Translations under genes and position numbers: made by a program
Shown here: positions 27,032-35,152 of the stretch, piece by piece
Layout of the letters: every line of letters begins with the position of its first letter
Numbering within the stretch: the first letter of the stretch is position 1
Assembly: GCA_031289275.1 (NCBI GenBank)
Contig: JAITPV010000184.1
Span: forward strand, 1 to 37,959
Source: Tannerella sp.
GTDB lineage: Bacteria > Bacteroidota > Bacteroidia > Bacteroidales > Tannerellaceae
Reading direction: 5' to 3'
DNA length: 37,959 nucleotides
The notes under the pieces: model-generated
What the model was told of the DNA's origin: nothing
Seen by the model: the letters and a program-made list of their open reading frames with translations, nothing else
The model's database searches: none

Positions 27032-27086
27032 CAATTATGAATTATGAATGAAAATGAGGGAATGAGGTTGGGGGGATCATTGAATC
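27032..27086. repeat. Class-2 repeat (AATTATG)n ... GATCATTGAATC
   Basis: AATTATGAATTATGAATGAAAATGAGGGAATGAGGTTGGGGGGATCATTGAATC. Confidence 0.7.
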
Positions 27087-27087
27087 G

Positions 27088-28647
27088 TCAGAACCCAAAT
27101 TCATCTACTTCTACCTCCAGGGCTTCTTCCTCTTTGGGTTTTTCGGCCGGCAGATGCGTTGCGTTCGCTTCGATGATAATGGCGCGTTTGGGACGTACCG
27201 GACAGATGGATTCACAGCCGCCGCATCCCACGCATATTTCCGCTTCCACACGGGGGATGGTCAACGTCCCTTTGTAGGGAATCATATGCACGGCCTGTGT
27301 CGGGCAATGTTCGGAACAGGCTCCGCAATCGGTCTCTTCCGTGTTGACAATGCATCGGTCGATAAAGAAACGGGCAATCCCGATTTGCGTCGTTTTTTTT
27401 TCATCTGCCGTAACCGACAGAATCGCCCGTGTCGGACATATTTCGGAACAAACCACACATTCGTAATTGCAATAGCTGTCGAGATACGACATGTGCGGCT
27501 TCAACAGATAATCAAATCCGTATTCCAACCCCGCCGGTCGCAGCACATGGCTTGGACATCGGGTGACACAGAGATGGCAAGCCGTACATTTGTCTTTGAA
27601 ACGTTCGAGGTTCAGCGAGCCGGGCGGGGTGACCGGCAGCGGACGGTCGGTGTCCGGCTTGTCGCCTTTCGCCTTCAATGCAGCCAGCGGGAGCGATGCC
27701 GCCACGGTGACGCCGGTTGCGATAAATGCCCGCCGGCTGTTTGGCGCCGAAGCAGCGCCCTCTGCCGGCGTCGCTTTTTCTTTCCGAAAGACAGGCCGCG
27801 TTTTCAACGCGCCTTTTTTACATGACGAGAGGCAATTAAAACAACCCACGCAACGCGACATGTCCACCTTCATGTCTTGCGTATGAATGGCTTCGGCTTT
27901 GCAGGTGTATTCACAAGACCGGCATTGAATACAGGCCTCTTTGACGAACACGATGCGGAAAAGCGAAAACCGTGATACCAGACTTAACAGTGCGCCTACC
28001 GGACAAAGCGTGTTGCAGAAAAAGCGCCCGCGGAAAATAACCATCACCACAAATATGCACAGCGCCACGCCGGCGGTGACCAGCGACACGGTTGTAACGG
28101 AACTGATCGTGACATGATAGAGCGAATAATTACCCATTTTACTTAATCCGTCGGCCAACAGATTATTGCCCGTGATCACAACCGGCCGGAACAGGTTAGC
28201 GGCTATCCGTCCGAAATTGCTGTACGGATCAAGCCACAAGCAGAGACCCAAAAATCCGGATACGGCTAATCCGGTCGTGAGAACCAGCAGGACGTAGCGG
28301 AGCTGGTTCAACGGCCGGTGATAACGAAACCGGCGAACGCCATTTTTCTTTTTCTTTCCGATGCAAAAGACACGGTTGATCAGGTCTTGCAGAATGCCGG
28401 CCGGACAAATCACGGAACAATACACGCGACCGAACAGCCATGTCAGCAGCAGCAACGCAAGGACGATGGCATAGGCGCCGCTTAGCAGCGCCGGAATCAT
28501 CTGTAGGTGCATCAATCCATGTACCCGGTCAGGCAGTTTGCCTGCAATGTCGACAAAAAACAACAGGATGGGACTGAAAAAGAGGATGGCCAACGTGACC
28601 CGCAATGCCTTTAACGGATGGATATGTTTCATTGTTGGAATGGGCAA
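27088..28647 (-). CDS. Membrane polyferredoxin: NapH-like N-terminal part fused to NapG-like C-terminal ferredoxin
   Basis: TM helices with CPAGILQ and CNTLCPVGALL; Cys motifs CIQCRSCEYTC, CVGCFNCLSSC, CTACHLCVTRCP, CVVCSEICP, CGACSEHCP, CVGCGGCESICP; internal SRRAFIATG. Confidence 0.85.
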   Translation of the reverse strand: MPIPTMKHIHPLKALRVTLAILFFSPILLFFVDIAGKLPDRVHGLMHLQMIPALLSGAYAIVLALLLLTWLFGRVYCSVICPAGILQDLINRVFCIGKKKKNGVRRFRYHRPLNQLRYVLLVLTTGLAVSGFLGLCLWLDPYSNFGRIAANLFRPVVITGNNLLADGLSKMGNYSLYHVTISSVTTVSLVTAGVALCIFVVMVIFRGRFFCNTLCPVGALLSLVSRFSLFRIVFVKEACIQCRSCEYTCKAEAIHTQDMKVDMSRCVGCFNCLSSCKKGALKTRPVFRKEKATPAEGAASAPNSRRAFIATGVTVAASLPLAALKAKGDKPDTDRPLPVTPPGSLNLERFKDKCTACHLCVTRCPSHVLRPAGLEYGFDYLLKPHMSYLDSYCNYECVVCSEICPTRAILSVTADEKKTTQIGIARFFIDRCIVNTEETDCGACSEHCPTQAVHMIPYKGTLTIPRVEAEICVGCGGCESICPVRPKRAIIIEANATHLPAEKPKEEEALEVEVDEFGF

Positions 28648-28656
28648 TGAAACGTT

Positions 28657-29598
28657 TTATAACTTGACTCGTTTGATTCCGATTTTATCGAGGTCGGTTG
28701 TTCCCAATTTAAGCGATTCCCCTTTCCCGATATGTCCTACAGCCTCAATATCCAGCTTTTTCACTTGATTAAAGAAGCGCAACGCGGCTGTATCTGCCGC
28801 CACAATGTCGGTCGAAGCAATCAGTGATTTTACGGTAGCGACGTCGGCGGCGCTTTTGCCCTGCGGCCCGTTCTGGTGCATGATCCGGTAGGCGTCTACG
28901 ATATTCAGTACCGGCTTCTTCGTCCAGGTACAAATGTCGGCAATACATTGTTGCAAATCATTCTGATGGAAAATGCGGCGATCCCAGACGATTCCCATAT
29001 AGTTCTTCATCGCACACGACAGTTTGGCTCCTCCGTGATTTTTGAGAATCGGCACATTAAACCAAATATCCGCATCTATCATGGCTTCGTGTATCTTCGC
29101 TTTTTTCAGGGTTACTCCTGACGGCAACGTGATTTCACTGCTGTAATAACGTTCGTCGTTGGCCGGTACGATTGTGCCGCCGGCCGCTTTTACGGCCGAT
29201 TCGATACCGCTTGAGGCGTAGCATTTCTGCCAGTTGTCGCACGTATGGTCGAACACCGTTACTTTTTGTGCGCCGGCCTCCAGACATTTCTTTACTAAGG
29301 AACTGATCAGTTTCGGATTGGTATTGCCGGCTAATTCGGGCGTACGATCCCATCCGATATTGGGTTTTATGACGACCTTTTGTCCTTGTTTGACAAACTT
29401 CCCGATTCCGCCAAGCTCTTTCAGGGCTTGATCAAGCATCTCTTCCGGTTCTCCGCCCATGATGGCAACTAATTCCGGCGCTTTTTCTACGGAAACCGCA
29501 TGTGAGGCCAATGCAGCCTGCAAACCATTAAAATTCAGTGTTAATGCGGCTCCTGCGCTTGCCACTGCACCTGTTCTTAAAAAATCACGACGTTTCAT
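28657..29598 (-). CDS. DUF362 domain protein with Tat-like signal
   Basis: MKRRDFLRTGAVASAGAALTLN; VVIKPNIGWDRTPE...VTVFDHTCDNW; NVPILKNHGGAKLSCAMKNYMG. Confidence 0.85.
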   Translation of the reverse strand: MKRRDFLRTGAVASAGAALTLNFNGLQAALASHAVSVEKAPELVAIMGGEPEEMLDQALKELGGIGKFVKQGQKVVIKPNIGWDRTPELAGNTNPKLISSLVKKCLEAGAQKVTVFDHTCDNWQKCYASSGIESAVKAAGGTIVPANDERYYSSEITLPSGVTLKKAKIHEAMIDADIWFNVPILKNHGGAKLSCAMKNYMGIVWDRRIFHQNDLQQCIADICTWTKKPVLNIVDAYRIMHQNGPQGKSAADVATVKSLIASTDIVAADTAALRFFNQVKKLDIEAVGHIGKGESLKLGTTDLDKIGIKRVKL

Positions 29599-29641
29599 CT
29601 TCTTTTCGTTTTAGTTAAATAAAAACCTAATCTTCAAACGG

Positions 29642-29649
29642 CAAATGTA
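29642..29649 (-). promoter_or_regulatory. -7 element TACATTTG for DUF362-polyferredoxin operon
   Basis: CAAATGTA on + strand. Confidence 0.5.
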
Positions 29650-29726
29650 CAAACTCATAACCACATATGCAATTTATTTATTTCATCACGAAAAAGAGTA
29701 TTTCCAAAACGAAAAAGATTCGGTAT

Positions 29727-30176
29727 TCATAATGGTTTTCGTTTGTCCCGGAAGAAATTTTTCATTAAGTCGGCACAGGCTTCTTCCATGACGCCCTTTT
29801 TTACAGCGGTTTTCGGATGTAACGCATGGGGGGCATAGCGTTGAAAACCTCTTTTTTCGTCGGAAGCGCCATAGGTCAACATGCTGATTTGCGACCATCC
29901 GATCGCACCGGCACACATGACACAGGGTTCCAACGTCACATATAACGTGCAATCCGTAAGATATTTTGCGCCCAACAGGTTGGTTGCCGCCGTAATTGCC
30001 AACATTTCGGCATGTGCCGTCGGATCGTTCAGGCGTTCGGTTTGATTATGAGCGCGTGCAATGATTTGATCGCGACATGCGACGATCGCTCCGACAGGGA
30101 TTTCGCCCTCTTCGGCTGCCATACGGGCCTCTGCCAGGGCTTGTTTCATAAAATAATCGTCTGTAAATGGATTCAT
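29727..30176 (-). CDS. tadA: tRNA-specific adenosine deaminase
   Basis: HAEM, PCVMCAGAI zinc motifs; 149 aa. Confidence 0.93.
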   Translation of the reverse strand: MNPFTDDYFMKQALAEARMAAEEGEIPVGAIVACRDQIIARAHNQTERLNDPTAHAEMLAITAATNLLGAKYLTDCTLYVTLEPCVMCAGAIGWSQISMLTYGASDEKRGFQRYAPHALHPKTAVKKGVMEEACADLMKNFFRDKRKPL

Positions 30177-30200
30177 TCGTGCGTACGAGAGCGTATCTGT

Positions 30201-30428
30201 TTATCTTCTCATCTCATATTCATTAAACAAGGTCGGATAGTCTTCTTCCATAACCTTTAAAACATGCGTCATGAGCGTCGTGCGATACCAGTTCGACTTG
30301 TTAGTGATTTTATATTTCGACAGATGCCGTTCAATGGCCTGATATTCCTCATCATTAAGCAGAAAAGACACCCGGCGTTCACGTTTACTTTTCGGTTGGG
30401 AAATTATTTTCATTTGCTGCATTCTCAT
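30201..30428 (-). CDS. Small basic protein, ribbon-helix-helix-like
   Basis: MRMQQMKIISQPKSKRERRVSFLLNDEEYQAIERHLSKYKITNKSNWYRTTLMTHVL; start moved inside the ORF because a promoter overlaps its 5' end. Confidence 0.6.
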   Translation of the reverse strand: MRMQQMKIISQPKSKRERRVSFLLNDEEYQAIERHLSKYKITNKSNWYRTTLMTHVLKVMEEDYPTLFNEYEMRR

Positions 30429-30449
30429 ATTCCACTTTTTTTCACGGCG

Positions 30450-30457
30450 CAAAGATA
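30450..30457 (-). promoter_or_regulatory. -7 element TATCTTTG for small RHH-like gene
   Basis: CAAAGATA on + strand. Confidence 0.55.
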
Positions 30458-30562
30458 AAAATTAATGTCTGTTGAATGAGAAAAAAGAGAGAGAAAATGA
30501 GTATTTTCCAAACCGGCCAACTTTTTTTGCTGTGTTTATCCTGTCGATTTGGATATTGTAAT

Positions 30563-30570
30563 TATCTTTG
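30563..30570 (+). promoter_or_regulatory. -7 element TATCTTTG for mfd
   Basis: Matches TAnnTTTG; lies inside the 5' end of the ORF-track call. Confidence 0.6.
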
Positions 30571-30593
30571 CGACGGATTTAACAAATGAACTT

Positions 30594-33500
30594 TTGACGC
30601 TTCCTGAATTACTGACTGTATACGCAGCCCACCCGCAAGTGAACGCCATCGGTGCCCTCGGCGAAGATGTAAAAACGAAAAACATGCTTCTGAAGGGACT
30701 TAACGGCTCGGGCGCTGCAATGACGATCGCTTCGCTTTTTCTGAAATGGGGCGGGGTCTATTTGTGTATACTTAACGATCTCGAAGAGGCCGGCTATTTC
30801 TACAACGATTTGACTCAACTCTCCGGTCGGCAACCGTTTTTTTTCCCCTCCGCCTATCAGCGGCACATCAAATACGGACATGCCGATCCGGCTAACGAAA
30901 TCCTCCGGACGGAAACGCTCGGCGCCATACAAAACGAGGCCTCCGGACTTGTCATCGTCACTTACCCCGACGCGCTGGCCGAAAAAGTGCTGTCCAAAGA
31001 AGCCTTCCTGGCAAGTACGCTGAAGATCAGCGTCGGCGAAAAGGTCGACAACCTGTTTATTTCCGATGTGTTCGATTCCTTAGGCTTTGAACATACGGAC
31101 TACGTCTACGAACCCGGCCAGTATGCCATGCGCGGCAGTATCATGGACGTCTTCTCCTTTTCGAACGAATACCCCTACCGGATCGACTTTTTCGGCGACG
31201 AAGTGGAAACGATCCGCACCTTCGATGTCGAAACGCAGTTGTCCAAAGATAAATTAACGTCGGCAACCATTGTGCCGGAGGTCAGCCGGCAGTACGAAAA
31301 CATGGTATCGCTGCTCGACTTGCTGCCGCAGCAAACGTGCATCGTCACCCAAGACCTGTCCTGGTGCACGGAACGCATCGGCAGTCTGTGGGAAGAAAAA
31401 CCGGTGGGAGGAAGCGACGAAACGCCGTTTCCGTCTGCGGACGAAATGCGTAAAAGATTAGTCCGGAAAGAGGATTTCCTGCGTTCGGCGCTTTCGTTCC
31501 GCCGGATGCAAACAAGCGCCAACGCCTTTGATACGCCCCATGCAACCCTTGCCTTCGACAGCGAACCGCAACCGCTCTATCAAAAGAACTTTGATCTGGT
31601 TGGCGAATCGTTTCATCGCTACCTTGCGGAAGGATACACCCTGTACCTGCTGACGGACAACGAAAAACAGGCCGAGCGCGTCCGGACGATCTTTCATGAC
31701 CGGGGAGACAACATCCCTTTCACGGCCGTAAACAAAACGCTGCACAGCGGCTTTGCCGACCATACGCTGAAGATTTGCGTCTTTACCGACCATCAGGTCT
31801 TCGGTCGCTATCACAAGTACAACCTGAAAAGCGACAAGGCGCGGAGCGGAAAAATCATGCTGTCCCTTAAGGAACTGAACCAGTTCTCGCCCGGCGACTA
31901 TATCGTACACATCGACCACGGCATCGGGCAATTCGGCGGATTGGTGCGCACCGAAGTCAACGGGAAAATACAGGAAGCCGTCAAACTGATTTACCGCAAC
32001 AGCGACATTATCTTTGTCAGTATCCATGCCTTGCACAAACTCTCCAAATACAAAGGCAAGGAGGGTGAACCGCCGGCGCTCCATAAGTTGGGCAGCGGCA
32101 TGTGGGAACGGATCAAAGACCGCACCAAGAAAAAAGTCAAAGACATTGCCCGTGACTTGATACGCCTCTACTCCCAGCGTCGCCGCGAGAAAGGTTTCGC
32201 CTTCAGCCCCGACAGTTTCATGCAGGACGAACTGGAAGCCGGTTTTATCTACGAAGATACACCCGACCAGGTAAAGGCCACGTCCGACGTCAAGGCCGAC
32301 ATGGAAAGCGAACGCCCGATGGACAGGCTGATCTGCGGCGACGTCGGTTTCGGCAAAACGGAGATCGCCATCCGGGCAGCCTTCAAGGCCGTTGCAGACA
32401 ACAAGCAAGTCGCCGTCCTGGTGCCTACCACCGTGCTGGCCTACCAGCATTTCCGGACTTTCTCGGAACGGCTCAAAGACTTTCCCTGCACCATCGACTA
32501 CCTCAGCCGGGCGCGGTCGATCTCCGAAACAAAAAAAATACTGCGACGCCTTTGGCAAGGCGAGTTGAACATCCTGATCGGTACGCACCGGCTGGTAGGT
32601 CGCGACGTCGTTTTTAAAGACCTGGGACTGCTGGTCATCGACGAAGAACAGAAATTCGGCGTCGCCGTCAAAGAAAAACTGCGCCGGATGAAGACCCATG
32701 TCGACACGCTCACCATGACGGCCACCCCGATTCCGCGCACCCTCCAGTTCTCCCTGATGGGCGCCCGCGACCTGAGCCATATCCATACGCCCCCGCCCAA
32801 CCGCTATCCGATTCAAACCGAAGTGCAACGCTTCCACCCGGATATTATCCGCGAAGCGATCCGGTTTGAAATGGGGCGCAACGGACAAGTCTTTTTTATC
32901 AACAACCGTATCCGCAACATTTACGAGATGGAGAAACTCATCCGGCGCGAAATGCCCGAGGCACGCATTGCCGTTGGACACGGACAGATGGAGCCTGAAA
33001 AGTTGGAAAAAATCATCCTCGACTTTGTCAACTACGAATACGACGTGCTGCTCTCGACGACCATCGTCGAAAACGGACTGGACATTCCGAACGCCAATAC
33101 CATCATCATCAACGATGCCCAACAGTTCGGACTGTCGGAATTGCATCAGTTGCGGGGACGTGTCGGACGGAGCAACCGCAAGGCTTTTTGCTACCTCCTC
33201 TCCCCACCGCTCTCCACCCTGACGCCCGAAGCGCGCCGGCGCTTGCAGGCCATCGAAAACTTTGCCGAGCTGGGAAGCGGGATCCATATCGCCATGCAAG
33301 ACCTGGACATCCGGGGAGCGGGGAATATCCTCGGCGCCGAACAGAGCGGGTTTATTGCCGACCTGGGATACGAAACGTATCAGAAAATCCTGGAAGAAGC
33401 CGTCGACGAACTGAAAACCGACGAGTTTGCCGAACTTTTCGCGCCGGACGACGGCCGGCCGGACACCGGCGACGCTTATGTGCGCGAAACCTTTATCGAA

Positions 33501-33938
33501 AGCGACCTCGAACTCATGTTTCCGCCCACTTATATCCCGAACGATTCCGAACGGATCGGTATCTATCGGGAGTTGGATGCGATCACCGACGAAAACCGCT
33601 TAGCCGGATTCGTGACCCGCTTGAAAGACCGTTTCGGGGCGATCCCCTCCGAAGGTGAAGAACTGATTCGCGTCGTCAGTCTGCGCTGGCTGGCCAGGAA
33701 GCTGGGAATCGAAAAGGTGATCCTGAAAAAAGACATGATGACCCTGTATCTGCCCGCAGACCCCGAAAGCCCGTATTATCAAAGCCACGCCTTCGGCAAA
33801 ATCATCGCATACATCCAGCAGTATCACCGCATCTGCAACCTGCGCGAACAAGGCGACAAACGGAGCGTCTCCGTCAAACACATCACCAGCGTAGCCGCCG
33901 CCAGCCACAGCCTGAACGAAATCAACCGGATGGACTGA
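30594..33938 (+). CDS. mfd: Transcription-repair coupling factor
   Basis: CarD-like interaction domain, helicase motifs GDVGFGKTEIA, DEEQ, TATPIPRTL; likely TTG start at 30594 (LTLPELLTVYAAHPQV). Confidence 0.93.
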   Translation: MTLPELLTVYAAHPQVNAIGALGEDVKTKNMLLKGLNGSGAAMTIASLFLKWGGVYLCILNDLEEAGYFYNDLTQLSGRQPFFFPSAYQRHIKYGHADPANEILRTETLGAIQNEASGLVIVTYPDALAEKVLSKEAFLASTLKISVGEKVDNLFISDVFDSLGFEHTDYVYEPGQYAMRGSIMDVFSFSNEYPYRIDFFGDEVETIRTFDVETQLSKDKLTSATIVPEVSRQYENMVSLLDLLPQQTCIVTQDLSWCTERIGSLWEEKPVGGSDETPFPSADEMRKRLVRKEDFLRSALSFRRMQTSANAFDTPHATLAFDSEPQPLYQKNFDLVGESFHRYLAEGYTLYLLTDNEKQAERVRTIFHDRGDNIPFTAVNKTLHSGFADHTLKICVFTDHQVFGRYHKYNLKSDKARSGKIMLSLKELNQFSPGDYIVHIDHGIGQFGGLVRTEVNGKIQEAVKLIYRNSDIIFVSIHALHKLSKYKGKEGEPPALHKLGSGMWERIKDRTKKKVKDIARDLIRLYSQRRREKGFAFSPDSFMQDELEAGFIYEDTPDQVKATSDVKADMESERPMDRLICGDVGFGKTEIAIRAAFKAVADNKQVAVLVPTTVLAYQHFRTFSERLKDFPCTIDYLSRARSISETKKILRRLWQGELNILIGTHRLVGRDVVFKDLGLLVIDEEQKFGVAVKEKLRRMKTHVDTLTMTATPIPRTLQFSLMGARDLSHIHTPPPNRYPIQTEVQRFHPDIIREAIRFEMGRNGQVFFINNRIRNIYEMEKLIRREMPEARIAVGHGQMEPEKLEKIILDFVNYEYDVLLSTTIVENGLDIPNANTIIINDAQQFGLSELHQLRGRVGRSNRKAFCYLLSPPLSTLTPEARRRLQAIENFAELGSGIHIAMQDLDIRGAGNILGAEQSGFIADLGYETYQKILEEAVDELKTDEFAELFAPDDGRPDTGDAYVRETFIESDLELMFPPTYIPNDSERIGIYRELDAITDENRLAGFVTRLKDRFGAIPSEGEELIRVVSLRWLARKLGIEKVILKKDMMTLYLPADPESPYYQSHAFGKIIAYIQQYHRICNLREQGDKRSVSVKHITSVAAASHSLNEINRMD

Positions 33939-33954
33939 CGCATGAGGAGTTTTT

Positions 33955-35062
33955 TTATTCGTTTTTGATAATTTTCTCTCCGGCCACTAATTGTGAAGGG
34001 CTTTTGGCGTGTTTATCAATTATAGTGCCATTTTCATCGACCAATATATACCATGGAATACTTAGCATTCCATTTTGATCAAAAATTTTTCGCAAATCCG
34101 TGTCAAGTAATTTATTGGCACATATATGATTCCCTGTCAGATTATAAAATTTAATCATATCTTTCCATTGTTGGTCTCTGTCTTTATCTATGGAAATATA
34201 AAGCATTTGAATATCATTTTCGGCTAAAATCTTTTTCAACGCCTCGCTGTTTTTAAATTCCTCTTTACAAGGACTGCACCATGTTGCCCATACATCAATA
34301 TATATCTTTTTGCCGTTAAACGGTTTTATCGCTTCAGCCAAAGTGTTGATTTCTTCGTAACTATCTACAAATCGCATATTTTCATTGAATGGTTGTTCTA
34401 TAGTTTGATGATACTGAACTATTTTATCAATTAGTGGTCTGATATATTTTGAATATTCACTTTTCGGATAATCTTTTTCATATTGTTCGAACAATTCTAT
34501 CAGTTCTTTTTCAAAATCCATCTGAATGGCTGTAAAATAAATATGTCTTGCCTGAAAAAATTCAAGTTCTTTTCCTGTTAGCTCTTTTTTTGATTCATTG
34601 ATTATAACGGCATTGATTGTTCCACCTTTCGTCAATTCCTGATATTTTTTCAGACCATCTTTTTTGCGGAGTTGCTTATAGTCATTTAGATAATATCCGG
34701 CATATTCGCCCCAAAAATTAGAAGAAATCCAATCGGGATTATTGGGTGGATATTGTGTATAAACTTTCTCCATGTTTTCAAATAAATCCTTTCCTTTTTC
34801 CGACATATCAGTATCTTCGTTTCGCATAAGCGAAGGTATTTTCATTAACGAAACCAATGCTTCCAACGAGGCATAATAGCAATCTCTGTCTATTTGAACC
34901 ATACTGTAAAAAGATTGCGATATATCCTTATTATCAAGTAATTTTTTAAATTTGACCAACTCGCCTTGTTTTGCCTTTTCGATTTTTTCATGGATGGATA
35001 CCAAAGATGAATCATTTTGTAAAAACTTAAACAAAGGATTACGCCCTAATGCTCCAACATAT
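33955..35062 (-). pseudogene. 5'-truncated TlpA-like thioredoxin-fold protein
   Basis: YIDVWATWCSPCKEEF; frame stays open upstream of the ORF start (FPEYVGALGRNPLFKFLQND) with no ATG or signal peptide before a TGA. Confidence 0.6.
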
Positions 35063-35090
35063 TCGGGGAATCATCGAATCCCGTTATTCC

Positions 35091-35120
35091 TTGTTTTTCC
35101 CGGAAGAAATTGTACTTTTG
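35091..35120 (+). promoter_or_regulatory. Promoter TTG-19 bp-TACTTTTG for GH106-like gene
   Basis: TTG 35091-35093, TACTTTTG 35113-35120. Confidence 0.6.
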
Positions 35121-35152
35121 TGCACAATTGAATCATCAAAAAGATACCGATC

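Noticed and set aside
31458-33299. 613-aa minus-strand ORF
   Set aside because: Lies wholly antisense to mfd, which has clear helicase motifs; a shadow ORF of GC-rich coding sequence.
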